Below, piece after piece: positions 44,188-52,221 of a stretch of DNA of 64,000 nucleotides. The translations under genes and the position numbers were made by a program. The notes beneath the pieces are model-generated. The model made no database searches. It saw nothing but the letters and a program-made list of their open reading frames with translations, and was not told the DNA's origin. This DNA comes from an uncultured Gammaproteobacteria bacterium (GTDB lineage Bacteria > Pseudomonadota > Gammaproteobacteria > Steroidobacterales > Foliamicaceae): contig OX639965.1 of the NCBI GenBank assembly GCA_951828235.1, forward strand, positions 2,371,556 to 2,435,555. The letters run 5' to 3'. Positions within the stretch are counted from its first letter, which is position 1; each line of letters starts with the position of its first letter.

Positions 44188-45047
44188 CTGACGTGGTTCT
44201 GCCGATAGCGCTTGCTTTCATCATGCTGGCGCTTGGGCTGGGGCTTACCTTCGATGATTTTGTCCGGGTGGCGCGTCGCCCGCGGGATTTCGCCGTCGGC
44301 GCAATGTCGCAGATCATCGTGCTGCCGGCAGTCGCCTTCCTCCTTGCCAGCATCTGGCCGATGGCGCCGGAACTGGCCCTCGGGCTGATGATCATTGCCG
44401 CTGCCCCGGGCGGGGTGACGTCCAACCTCCTGACGGCATTTGCGCGTGGCGATGTCGCGCTGTCGATCTCGCTGACTGCGGTGATCAGCCTGCTGAGCGT
44501 AATCACGGTCCCGTTTGTGGTCGTCTTCGCCTATGGCCATTTCATTGGCGAGCAGGCGATGCAGGACATCACGGTCGCCGACACGGCGATCAGCGTTTTC
44601 CTGATCGTCACCGTGCCGGTCGCGATCGGCCTGCTTGTCCGTCGTTTTGCCGAGCGTATTGCGCTGCGGATCGAACCGGCGGCCCGCGCCCTGTCCGCCG
44701 TGCTGTTCGTGCTGGTGCTCGCGGGCGCCATCTACCAGGAACGCAGTAATCTCGCCGACTATTACGCCCAAGCCGGATTGGCTACTCTTGCCCTGAACCT
44801 GCTGATGATGGCGATTGCCTACCAGTTGGCGCGGTGGTTTGCCACCGGAGCGAAACAGAGAACGGCCATCGCGATTGAATGCGGGCTGCAGAACGGCACG
44901 CTGGCCATCACCATCGCAGTGCTCCTGTTCGGCGGCGGGCTTGCGACGGTGCCGGCTGCAACCTACAGCCTGACCATGTTCGTGATCGCGCTGATTTATG
45001 TCGCGGTGCTGCGGCGCACCCAGGGTGATCGTTCCTCCAGCAATTGA
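44175..45047 (+). CDS. BASS-family transporter, copy 2
   Basis: 290 residues, about 95 percent like copy 1 by eye. Substitutions are mostly conservative (PIALAF, VARRPRD, RFAERIAL). The two ends differ: the start lies inside the fic gene (13-bp overlap) and the last residues are TQGDRSSSN instead of SQGALQP. The copied segment begins at AGGAGGAAGC, taking the ribosome site but not the promoter. Confidence 0.88.
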   Translation: MGIVTDVVLPIALAFIMLALGLGLTFDDFVRVARRPRDFAVGAMSQIIVLPAVAFLLASIWPMAPELALGLMIIAAAPGGVTSNLLTAFARGDVALSISLTAVISLLSVITVPFVVVFAYGHFIGEQAMQDITVADTAISVFLIVTVPVAIGLLVRRFAERIALRIEPAARALSAVLFVLVLAGAIYQERSNLADYYAQAGLATLALNLLMMAIAYQLARWFATGAKQRTAIAIECGLQNGTLAITIAVLLFGGGLATVPAATYSLTMFVIALIYVAVLRRTQGDRSSSN

Positions 45048-45050
45048 GAA

Positions 45051-45184
45051 TGCCGGGTCGCAAACCACGCCACTACTTCCCAAGAGGCAATGCCTTTCGG
45101 ATCAATGACAGCAGGAGTACCGCGGTGAGTGGCTGCTGCCTGGATAAGGTCCAAATAGACAACTGGAGATTCGTGCAGAATTAA
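45051..45184 (-). pseudogene. AbiEii-type nucleotidyltransferase toxin, N-terminal remnant
   Basis: HPLILHESPVVYLDLIQAAA, then THRGTPAVI, is how AbiEii proteins begin (L-H-E-S-P-x-F...I.A.A...). The following I-E-K-D-Y-W and all catalytic parts are missing. The remnant directly follows the AbiEi gene and is cut off near the 3' edge of the BASS copy, so the incoming duplication probably removed the toxin. Confidence 0.5.
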
Positions 45185-45906
45185 CGGATGTTCCAGGCGC
45201 GTGCCTGGGGCCATTCCTCAAGATCAAGTCCCAGGCGAAAGGTGGTGGTCGGGTTAATCGAAGTGCGAAGGGCAGGCAAAATCTCTTGATTGTTACGTGT
45301 CAAGAGCGCCCCCAGTAGCGCTCGTGCGCCGGCGCCGTAATAGTTCACGGCAATCTGCTGCAGCTTGCGCGATTTGGCTGGCGCAAGCCCGTTCAAACGT
45401 TTGGTCAGCTCGTTCAATACACCATCCACACGGGCATCCGGCACCTTCTTTGCGTCGCGAAAGACATCGAGGATTTCCAGCAAGGGGACTGTTGAGTCAC
45501 TGATCGGCGCCCGCCTTGGAACGATTTTGACTCGAATGGTGCCAAAGTCCTTGGTTTGTGCTGGGCGATTGGCGGCGACCGAGATCGTCTTCGGGATCTG
45601 AGTGGTAAGCCCCCAACGGTTGTAGAGCGCCGGTCCGGTGATATACCCACAGCGCTTACCCTTGGAGTACAACACGCTACGCACGAGTTCACTGTCACCG
45701 ACGGGCACTTCTCCGAGTATCCCATGCCTTGGGGTGTAGAAACGTCCTTTTTGCAGCCGCCTTAGTTCCTGGCGATCGACACGCCGGCCAACGGCGCGCA
45801 CGACGGCCTCAGGAGCCTCCTGGTACTCCGGAAAGACTTCATAACCAAAGATCCGTCCCGGCGGGATTTGATCAATGGTTTTATAGACAGCCGCTGCGAT
45901 GCTCAT
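45181..45906 (-). CDS. AbiEi-like antitoxin (DUF6088)
   Basis: 241 residues. DQIPPGRIFGYEVFPEYQEA starts a winged-helix domain, then RLQKGRFYTPRHGILGEVPV and the C-terminal domain with CGYITGPALYNRWGLTTQIP, FGTIRVKIVPRRAPI. This is the AbiEi/DUF6088 layout of type IV toxin-antitoxin modules, where the protein represses its own promoter rather than binding the toxin. Its AbiEii partner is reduced to a remnant. GAGAAGACCC precedes the ATG. Confidence 0.8.
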   Translation of the reverse strand: MSIAAAVYKTIDQIPPGRIFGYEVFPEYQEAPEAVVRAVGRRVDRQELRRLQKGRFYTPRHGILGEVPVGDSELVRSVLYSKGKRCGYITGPALYNRWGLTTQIPKTISVAANRPAQTKDFGTIRVKIVPRRAPISDSTVPLLEILDVFRDAKKVPDARVDGVLNELTKRLNGLAPAKSRKLQQIAVNYYGAGARALLGALLTRNNQEILPALRTSINPTTTFRLGLDLEEWPQARAWNIR

Positions 45907-45924
45907 GGGTCTTCTCCAGAAAAG

Positions 45925-45952
45925 ACTATATGCACTGTATTGGAAGTATCAA
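45925..45952 (-). promoter_or_regulatory. Promoter of the AbiEi-like gene: TTGATA / TATAGT, 16-bp spacer
   Basis: On the minus strand TTGATA (45952-45947) and TATAGT (45930-45925), about 19 bp before the ATG. AbiEi proteins bind around such promoters. Confidence 0.5.
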
Positions 45953-46002
45953 GTTTTTTATTAGAAAAACATGACAAGTAATATTTATTCTACACACAAG
46001 AA

Positions 46003-46191
46003 ATGGAGAGAAGAATGGAAACACCAGGCGATCGTGGTCAGCGCGCGAGTTGGGATGCGGAATACGATGTGGCGGGGCAACTGGGCTCCATGGTTTCCGA
46101 TCTTTATCAGAACGGCACGTATTTGACGGAAGCCATGATCTCGGGCCGGTCCGCGGGACTTAACGCTGTTAAGCGTGCCTGCGCTCAATAG
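46003..46191 (+). pseudogene. C-terminal fragment of an FAD-dependent protein
   Basis: 62 codons ending DVAGQLGSMVSDLYQNGTYL, then TEAMISGRSAGLNAVKRACA. The G-R-x-A-G-x-N-A-x closing helix is the FAD-contacting end of fumarate reductase-like flavoproteins. It has an ATG but no other domain, so it is most likely a remnant. Confidence 0.45.
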
Positions 46192-46219
46192 CCAGGCAGA
46201 GATAGCGCCGGGCTTGCAT

Positions 46220-46259
46220 CCTGCCCATTTTGGGCAATAATATGCCCGAAATGGGCAGG
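46220..46259 (+). promoter_or_regulatory. Long palindromic operator before the HTH-nucleotidyltransferase gene
   Basis: 17-bp arms CCTGCCCATTTTGGGCA (46220-46236) and TGCCCGAAATGGGCAGG (46243-46259) pair with one mismatch around ATAATA. Each arm is itself a palindrome of the TGCCC-N5-GGGCA type. It ends one base before ATG 46260. Two adjacent dimer sites for the winged-helix domain of the encoded protein are the natural reading. Confidence 0.7.
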
Positions 46260-46895
46260 ATGGCTTCAATACTCCCGGCTGGCGGCAAGACCGTGCGTCG
46301 CTCTGACGCGCCGACCAGTCTTGCCGACGCGCTCTTCACCACCACACAGCAGCGTGTTCTGGCGCTGCTGTTTGGCCAGCCGGCGCGCAGCTTTTTCGCT
46401 AGCGAAATGATCCGGCTCACGGGTTCCGGCTCGGGTGCCGTGCAGCGTGAACTCAAGCGGCTGGTGTCAAGCGGCCTGGTTACCGTGAAGCACATCGGCA
46501 GGCAGAAGCACTTCCAGGCGAACCCCGAATGCCCCGTCTTCGATGAGCTTTGCGCGATGGTGCGCAAATCCGTCGCCATGGTGGAGCCTATCCAGCAGGC
46601 TCTCGCGCCGCTCGCTGAAGAAATTGCTCTTGCTCTGATCTACGGCTCCGTAGCGAAAGGCGCCGACACCGCAAGTAGTGACATCGATCTTCTGGTCGTA
46701 GCCGACGATCTGACCCTGGAGGCGCTCTACGCAGTGCTTGCCCCCGTCGAGGCAAACCTTGCTCGCAGGATCAGCCCGACGCTCTACACCACCACGGAGT
46801 TCGACAGCAGGCGAGCCGCCGACAACCCATTCTTGACCCGCGTTATCGAGGGCGAACACCTCGTGCTCATCGGAGGCGAAGATGCCGCGGGATGA
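46260..46895 (+). CDS. Winged-helix nucleotidyltransferase fusion (MNT antitoxin type)
   Basis: 211 residues from ATG 46260 (in-frame ATGs at 46251 and 46242 and a TTG at 46230 lie within the operator). Residues 20-90 form an ArsR/MarR-like winged helix (TQQRVLALLFGQPARSFFAS, GAVQRELKRLVSSGLVTVKH). Residues 115-150 have LALIYGSVAKGADTASSDID, the G-S-x-D-x-D nucleotidyltransferase site. The C-terminal part has RRISPTLYTTTEFDSR. Partnered with the HEPN gene that overlaps it by 14 bp. The fusion of repressor and modifying enzyme explains the operator in front. Confidence 0.85.
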   Translation: MASILPAGGKTVRRSDAPTSLADALFTTTQQRVLALLFGQPARSFFASEMIRLTGSGSGAVQRELKRLVSSGLVTVKHIGRQKHFQANPECPVFDELCAMVRKSVAMVEPIQQALAPLAEEIALALIYGSVAKGADTASSDIDLLVVADDLTLEALYAVLAPVEANLARRISPTLYTTTEFDSRRAADNPFLTRVIEGEHLVLIGGEDAAG

Positions 46896-47301
46896 ACTCA
46901 AGAACCTTGCGCGGATCGGCAAACTCAAGCCGGAACCACCTGCGCGTGCCGAATTGGATGGACTACTGCGTTCAGGCAGTCGCCGGCTAATCGACAGCCG
47001 GCGCAATGATATCAGCCTCGAAAGCCGATTCGACCTTGCTTACAACGCAACTCACGCCTTGGCGCTCGCAGCTCTTCGGGCTGAAGGCTACCGCGCCCAT
47101 TCCCGCTACCTGGTCTTTCAATGTCTGCAACACACTGTCGGCCTGTCCAATGCCCAGTGGCGTGTGCTGGACCAGGCTCACCGCAAGCGCAATCTGGCCG
47201 AGTACGAGGGCGAATTGGATGTGGACGAGCAACTGCTTGAAGCTATGCTTCGTGTGGGGCGGGAGGTAGAGCAGCGGCTAGTCAGTCTGATCGCGGGGTA
47301 G
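46882..47301 (+). CDS. HEPN-domain protein, putative toxin of the third HEPN/MNT pair
   Basis: 139 residues. ESRFDLAYNATHALALAALR, then GYRAHSRYLVFQCLQHTVGL and QAHRKRNLAEYEGELDVDEQ fit the HEPN four-helix bundle with R-x3-E-Y late. The strict RNase R-x4-6-H motif could be RAHSRYLVF or absent. It starts inside the nucleotidyltransferase gene, so translation is coupled. Its toxin role is inferred from the pairing. Confidence 0.75.
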   Translation: MPRDELKNLARIGKLKPEPPARAELDGLLRSGSRRLIDSRRNDISLESRFDLAYNATHALALAALRAEGYRAHSRYLVFQCLQHTVGLSNAQWRVLDQAHRKRNLAEYEGELDVDEQLLEAMLRVGREVEQRLVSLIAG

Positions 47302-47328
47302 CAGCATATTGCAAAGGGGAGGGTGATC

Positions 47329-48168
47329 ATGCCGAGATCTCTGCTGACTCATACGCTGGGTGTTGCTGCGGCGATGGCCTTGCTCGTCTCAACCGCGGCC
47401 ACAGCGTCGCAGCGCGTGTTGATCATCGGCGGGGCCGGCCATGCGGGATCGGCGGTCGCCAGGATGCTGATCGAGCGTGGCGATCACGTCACGGCGTTTG
47501 TGCGGTCCACCACCGACCGTTCCAAACTCGAAGGCGTGCCCGTCGACTACGTGGTCGGCGACGCCATGGAGGCGGACGAAGTGGACGCCGCCCTTCAAGG
47601 TAGGCAATTCGACGTGATGTTCGAGACCGTGCAGGTCTGGCCCGGCACTGAGCAAAGCTATACGCAGATGTACGAGAACTTCGTTCCCTGGGCCAAACGC
47701 ATGGGCGTCAGGCAGTTCATCAGCATCGGCGGCGGCTGCGGCGACAACCCCAGGGAAGACTGCCCGCTTAGCCCGCCGCTGTATGAGTTGTCTCAGGACA
47801 TGAACCAATCCGAACACCTCCTCCGGGGCTCCGGCGTGCCCTACACCATCATCCGCGTTGGCGTGCTGATTCCCTCCAACCCTTTTCATCCCGATGCCGA
47901 CAAGCGCAGCGGCACGTCCTATATGACGACGGATCTGACCAAGTTCGGCGGGGTGCTGCGCGTCGACCTGAACGAGCAGATTGTTGCCTGCATCGGCCCC
48001 GAGTGCTGCCTCAACAAGACCTTCATCATCGATGATCCCACCATCAAGCCGCAGTTCGATCACTGGATATGCAAGCGGGCGAACGAAGGCCCCGTCGTCT
48101 CCGGAAACGTTCCGGCCTGCGGCGAGATGCCGCGCGTCACCGAAGCACAACTGAGAGGAAACCCATAA
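47329..48168 (+). CDS. Exported NmrA/epimerase-like NAD(P)-binding protein
   Basis: 279 residues from ATG 47329, after GGGGAGGG. A signal-like N-terminus (TLGVAAAMALLVSTAATASQ) is followed directly by the Rossmann start VLIIGGAGHAGSAVARMLIE (G-x-x-G-x-x-G), VDYVVGDAMEADEVDAALQG and YTIIRVGVLIPSNPFHP. This is the atypical SDR/NmrA family. An exported version of a cytosolic fold is unusual, and heme- or cofactor-free export would need Tat or pre-bound NAD. The DUF1838 gene follows at once (2 bp), so they are co-transcribed. Confidence 0.8.
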   Translation: MPRSLLTHTLGVAAAMALLVSTAATASQRVLIIGGAGHAGSAVARMLIERGDHVTAFVRSTTDRSKLEGVPVDYVVGDAMEADEVDAALQGRQFDVMFETVQVWPGTEQSYTQMYENFVPWAKRMGVRQFISIGGGCGDNPREDCPLSPPLYELSQDMNQSEHLLRGSGVPYTIIRVGVLIPSNPFHPDADKRSGTSYMTTDLTKFGGVLRVDLNEQIVACIGPECCLNKTFIIDDPTIKPQFDHWICKRANEGPVVSGNVPACGEMPRVTEAQLRGNP

Positions 48169-48170
48169 CC

Positions 48171-49094
48171 ATGCTGACCCGCCGAGCCGCTCTTGCAACC
48201 GCCGGTGCGGCTGCAACCGATTTCTTGCTTCCCACTCCCGCAGACGCCGCGTCACCGCTTCCGCAGCTGGAATTTCCGACGCCGGAGTCCCATGTCCGTG
48301 CGTTCATCAAGATCCTGGCCAGCCTCGAAGACGACACCATCTTCCACATGTACAAGGGCACCCTGGAAGCCGTGGTTCCCGGCCGTGCCCCGGTACGGCT
48401 GGTCGACAGCACAACCGTCATTCGCCGTGAGGTGGAGGTTCGGCCGGAAGGCCATCAGATCAGCATATGGGAAGCCACCGTCTATCACGGGCAGGGAGAA
48501 ACCGAACCGCTCGAGTCGTTCATCAATCCGCTCAACGGCCGCAGAGTGCGGCCTTTTCATCAGCGCGAAGGCCGCGGTCAGTCCCTGTGGACCGATCAGG
48601 GACCGCAGTTCCTGCGCGCCGACGGCTCGCGGGTTTCCCGGTACGGCCCCGATAATCCGTTCGCTATGGAGTGGTCGCAAGCGGGTGAACGGGTCTGGAC
48701 TTCGCGATATTCCGCCGGCGTATACCTCAAGCACCCGCTCGATCCGGACACCTGGCCGCTCGAGTACTCCGGCCCGGACCTCCTGTACTCGGAAAAGACG
48801 ACCAGCAACGGACTGGTGCGCGAACTCGCCGACCCCTCCATTGCCAGGGCGTCAGCCACCTATTCGCTCAATCAGTCCATGATCTGGTGGCCCTGGCTGC
48901 TCATGGGGCAGCAACCCGGCTTTCTCGTCTGGAACACCAACGGCATCAAACTCCCGAATCGGGATGCGATTGCACTCCCGGACCGGAAACTGGTCGAGAA
49001 AATCCATCCCACCATCTTCGATTCCGAAGCGCCGTGGGAAGGGCGGGTGAATGCGTGGACGGATTACCCGCAGATGCGAACGCCGGAACGCTAA
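48171..49094 (+). CDS. DUF1838-family protein with Tat-like leader
   Basis: 307 residues. The leader MLTRRAALATAGAAATDFLL has a twin-arginine followed by a hydrophobic stretch. The body FIKILASLEDDTIFHMYKGT, LESFINPLNGRRVRPFHQRE, YSLNQSMIWWPWLLMGQ fits DUF1838, a family of unknown function in proteobacteria often near aromatic or steroid-type catabolic genes. It probably acts with the upstream SDR in the periplasm. The stop overlaps a remnant on the other strand. Confidence 0.75.
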   Translation: MLTRRAALATAGAAATDFLLPTPADAASPLPQLEFPTPESHVRAFIKILASLEDDTIFHMYKGTLEAVVPGRAPVRLVDSTTVIRREVEVRPEGHQISIWEATVYHGQGETEPLESFINPLNGRRVRPFHQREGRGQSLWTDQGPQFLRADGSRVSRYGPDNPFAMEWSQAGERVWTSRYSAGVYLKHPLDPDTWPLEYSGPDLLYSEKTTSNGLVRELADPSIARASATYSLNQSMIWWPWLLMGQQPGFLVWNTNGIKLPNRDAIALPDRKLVEKIHPTIFDSEAPWEGRVNAWTDYPQMRTPER

Positions 49095-49140
49095 ATTCCC
49101 ACCTTCATGGCGTTGTAGCTGAACTCCGCTTCAAGGCAGG
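49091..49140 (-). pseudogene. C-terminal tail of an FAD monooxygenase
   Basis: About 15 codons, LEAEFSYNAMKVGI and TAG, match the end of the protein at 57104 (MEAEFGYNAMTVEI). It overlaps the ends of the DUF1838 and MFS genes. The sequence is all that is left of a second copy of that gene, and its position gives the ancestral order. Confidence 0.65.
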
Positions 49141-50439
49141 TGGCTCGGCTGTTCTTTGCCAGCGCAACAGAAGCCAGATAGCAACCACCACAAGCGCATT
49201 TACGAAGCCCATCAGGAGAAAGGGGCTGCCGGCCCCATAGGCATCAAACAAAAGTCCGCCGACAAAGGTGAGGGTCACAATGCCGGCTGAACCGGCCACG
49301 CCATAGGTACCGAAAACGGTGCCCTTGTAGCCCTCGGGCGCCACCTGGCCGATCAGGACGCCGGCGCTTACGATGGCACTGGCCTGGCCAATCCCGACCA
49401 GGACGGCCGCGACCCACATCATCGGTCCAAGCGGATCGTCGATCAGCGCCACGCTGATGTAACCCACGCTTGCGATTGCAAATGAGATTGCAATCCCGAC
49501 CAGGCGCGGGACCCGATCAAGTAGCGTGCCGATGACGAAAGGCCAAAACAGACCGCAGCCCGCAACCAGACCGAAAATCATGCCCGCCCGCGCTACGGCT
49601 TCGGCCGGCGACATGCCGGCGCCAATGCCTGCCTGCGTGACCCAAAGTGACAAAAAGGTCGTAACAATCACCAGGTCGCCCTTGGAAGCAAAGGCTGTCA
49701 GATAACTCAAGCCCAGCAAGGGATGTTGTTTTACCAGGGTCAGGCCCTTCGCCGTCTGACTGAATATGTTCGGCGTTGAAGTCGTCGCTCCCGGATTAGG
49801 GGCCTGCAGCCCGAAATGAAGAACGATCGCCAGCAGGAGAGCCGCTATTGCGCAGACCCAGAAACTGGCGCGCAGTGCATTGACGTCGCTCAACCCCAGC
49901 TGCCCGAAGAACACCGGAAGCTTTGAGAAAACCGCGATCATTACGACTACGCCCAGAGCGTTGACGATCGCCACGACTCCTATCCAGCGACCGCGACATT
50001 TGTCGGTGATGTATTCACCCTGGCAAGTCGACATCATCACGGTGCAGGCCGTGGCCCCGATCGCATAAGCGATGCGAAGCCCAATCAGCTGCGCCTCACT
50101 TGAGGCCAACGGGTAAGTCACAAACCCCACCGCAAGCAGGACCATCGCACCGACATAGATTGGACGACGGCCTACGCGGTCGGACCAGGCGCCTATGAGG
50201 CCGCAGATCGCGATCTGCGTGATTTCCTGCAACGACACGAGCAGGCCGGCCAGCGAGCCTTGCTCTCCTTCAGGAATTCCCAGCAGAGCAAAAACGTACG
50301 GATTCATGAAGTTCAGGAACGTCACGAAGCCAATCGTCCAGAAGCCCGCGAACAATATGGTCAGGGCATTTTTCCTGCTGACGTCCCTCTCCAGGACGAG
50401 AGGGCCAAGACGCGCGTAACCAGCTTCGCTGGAGGTCAC
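49105..50439 (-). CDS. MFS transporter
   Basis: 444 residues from GTG 50439 (GGGAGCACC before it). Twelve membrane segments can be laid out. The MFS signature GAWSDRVGRRPIYVG sits between helices 2 and 3, with a second one, GTLLDRVPRLVG, after helix 8. LNFMNPYVFALLGIPEGEQG at the start of the first half suits exporters or uptake systems of small organic molecules. The end runs into an FAD monooxygenase tail remnant, so the last residues may be altered. Co-directional with the SDR and SnoaL-like genes upstream. Confidence 0.85.
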   Translation of the reverse strand: MTSSEAGYARLGPLVLERDVSRKNALTILFAGFWTIGFVTFLNFMNPYVFALLGIPEGEQGSLAGLLVSLQEITQIAICGLIGAWSDRVGRRPIYVGAMVLLAVGFVTYPLASSEAQLIGLRIAYAIGATACTVMMSTCQGEYITDKCRGRWIGVVAIVNALGVVVMIAVFSKLPVFFGQLGLSDVNALRASFWVCAIAALLLAIVLHFGLQAPNPGATTSTPNIFSQTAKGLTLVKQHPLLGLSYLTAFASKGDLVIVTTFLSLWVTQAGIGAGMSPAEAVARAGMIFGLVAGCGLFWPFVIGTLLDRVPRLVGIAISFAIASVGYISVALIDDPLGPMMWVAAVLVGIGQASAIVSAGVLIGQVAPEGYKGTVFGTYGVAGSAGIVTLTFVGGLLFDAYGAGSPFLLMGFVNALVVVAIWLLLRWQRTAEPPALKRSSATTP

Positions 50440-50470
50440 GGAAGGTGCTCCCGTAGTTTCAAGGAGTATT

Positions 50471-51208
50471 TCACCAGGCCTGAAGCTCACGATCCCGATA
50501 AAAGCCGCCGCTCGGTCCATCTTTGCCCAGCGTCGCGGCCCAGACGATGCCCTCGGCTCCTTCGGGAACAGGACGGCCTCCGCGTGCCGCCAGGCGCGGA
50601 GAAGTCGCGGTAAACCCGGGACAAACTGCGTTGACCTTGATGCTTGTCTCCCGAAGCTCCGTGGCGAGTTTTGCCGTCAGTGCGTTCAGCGCCGCCTTTC
50701 CAATGCCGTAGGAAGGGTCCAGGGGTATTTTGCTGTTAAGCCCCCACACCGGATCTGCGTGCAATCCCGCACTGCTGGACACATTGACGATGCGGCCGGC
50801 ATCACTTTTGCGAAGAAGGGGCAGGGTCGCCTGGATCAGTCGCCAGGTTTCGAACAGCGTGACATCAACGACGCGATGCGCGGTCTCCAGATCGACGGCC
50901 GAAACAGATGATGCATCCGGCGTGGAGCCGGTCGCATTGTTGACAAGAATGTCCAGGTGGCCATGGCGCTCTTCGATAAGGCGGGCAATTGCCTGGACAC
51001 TTTCATCGCTTGATATGTCGAGCTGATGATCGTGAACGTCCAGACCCTGGCCGCGCAGCCCTTCGGCCAGTGCCTGGGCCCTGGACGGATCTCGTGCCGT
51101 CAAAAAGACTGTTATGCCTTGCCCGGCAAGTTGCCTGCAGATTTCCAGGCCCAGCCCCTGGGAACGGCTGCAGCCGGTTACAAGCGCCACGCGGGGTGCA
51201 TTGCTCAT
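50471..51208 (-). CDS. Short-chain dehydrogenase/reductase
   Basis: 245 residues from ATG 51208. VALVTGCSRSQGLGLEICRQ is the T-G-x3-G-x-G cofactor site, ILVNNATGSTP the N-N-A-G-type motif, then IVNVSSSAGL and SYGIGKAALN (S, Y-x3-K catalytic residues). GFTATSPRLAARGGRPVPEG resembles carbonyl reductases of the CR-type. It starts within the stop of the SnoaL-like gene (ATGA), so both are translated together. Confidence 0.92.
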   Translation of the reverse strand: MSNAPRVALVTGCSRSQGLGLEICRQLAGQGITVFLTARDPSRAQALAEGLRGQGLDVHDHQLDISSDESVQAIARLIEERHGHLDILVNNATGSTPDASSVSAVDLETAHRVVDVTLFETWRLIQATLPLLRKSDAGRIVNVSSSAGLHADPVWGLNSKIPLDPSYGIGKAALNALTAKLATELRETSIKVNAVCPGFTATSPRLAARGGRPVPEGAEGIVWAATLGKDGPSGGFYRDRELQAW

Positions 51209-51732
51209 CTGACGCGGCACGGGATGCGGCAATTGCGGCAATCGGACTCGCAGATGCTTTCGATCAGCCGCCGAAATTCCGGGCGGACCTTGTCTTCCTT
51301 GTCGGCGAAGACGCTCCTGTAGGCCGCCGGGTGTGTGCAGGCTTCGATGTATGTGTTCATCTTCCAGCCGTCGGACGTGCGGTTGAAAACCGCGACTCCC
51401 GGATCCGTTCCACTGGCCGCCGGACCGTTCAGTGCCTTGATGTCCCATTCAGTATCAAAGAAGACGACTGCCACGTTGTCCCCGACCATCTTGGGGCGAA
51501 TGTTCCTGAAGCCGTACCACAAAGCGACAATCAACTCCCGCTTTCGCTCAGGCGACCAGTATCGCTTCAATTCTTCCCAGGTGGTGAAAACGTCCGACTT
51601 TTCCATTGGCCGGTAATAGGGAGGCTGATCCGTATCCCACATTTCAATGAGCGACGAATAGTCATCCTGATCGTTCCACCGCTGTTCATATTCCGCAAAG
51701 AACGCTTCCATTTCCTGCTGCAGGTCGCTCAT
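51205..51732 (-). CDS. SnoaL-like/NTF2-fold protein
   Basis: 175 residues from ATG 51732 (MSDLQQEMEAFFAEYEQRWN). A cone-shaped NTF2 fold is suggested by WDTDQPPYYRPMEKSDVFTT, KRYWSP, NVAVVFFDTEWDIKA and GWKMNTYIEA. These resemble DUF4440/SnoaL-like ketosteroid-type isomerases. The C-terminus has an additional Cys cluster (CESDCRNCRIPC). Probably works on the substrate of the neighbouring SDR. Confidence 0.75.
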   Translation of the reverse strand: MSDLQQEMEAFFAEYEQRWNDQDDYSSLIEMWDTDQPPYYRPMEKSDVFTTWEELKRYWSPERKRELIVALWYGFRNIRPKMVGDNVAVVFFDTEWDIKALNGPAASGTDPGVAVFNRTSDGWKMNTYIEACTHPAAYRSVFADKEDKVRPEFRRLIESICESDCRNCRIPCRVR

Positions 51733-51858
51733 GAGGAATCCTCTCTTGTTCGTCAAATCTCCGCCATCATGGCGTTATGGCCAGAGAGTCTTCCATTCCC
51801 AGGGCTACCAGTTGACCGGGATCGAGGAAGCTGTCCATGCAAGTCGAAATTGGGCGGA

Positions 51859-52221
51859 CTACAAGTACGCGAGCGAATCGAGTTTCTCGATAGCCTGCAG
51901 CACCTCGTCAGTTCGCCCATCGTGAATCAACTCAATCGCAGTTTTTCCGTCCAATAGATCATTGCGCGAATAGAGCCACAAGCGAGTCTCGTCCGCGCTG
52001 TAGAAATCCGCGAGCCTGAACACCACATACCTGAGATCCGACAATATCAACTGTGTCTTCGCGCGCGGCGCAGCAATACCGTTGGACCAGCGGGAAACTG
52101 TCGCCCTGGGAACTTGCGCAATGTTGGCGACATCCACCCCGGAGAGCTTCCCACGATCCCGGAGGTCCCTGATTATCCTGATTACAGCGCTTTGAGTCAT
52201 GACTCCAAAATTAAGTCTCAC
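51859..52221 (-). CDS. Xre/ParS-type (MbcA) antitoxin-like regulator, orphan
   Basis: 120 residues from GTG 52221, which overlaps the helicase stop as GTGA; ATG 52200 would shorten it by 7. SGVDVANIAQVPRATVSRWS is an Xre-type helix-turn-helix, and RLWLYSRNDLLDGKTAIELI plus VLQAIEKLD is the MbcA/ParS toxin-binding end. Partners are normally RES-domain toxins downstream, and none is found before 51732. It may serve as regulator of the restriction operon it belongs to. Confidence 0.75.
   Translation of the reverse strand: MRLNFGVMTQSAVIRIIRDLRDRGKLSGVDVANIAQVPRATVSRWSNGIAAPRAKTQLILSDLRYVVFRLADFYSADETRLWLYSRNDLLDGKTAIELIHDGRTDEVLQAIEKLDSLAYL

Noticed and set aside
47329..48168. SDR-like protein as a cytosolic epimerase
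   Set aside because: A clear signal-like leader precedes the Rossmann motif and a Tat-type protein follows in the same unit, so export is more likely.
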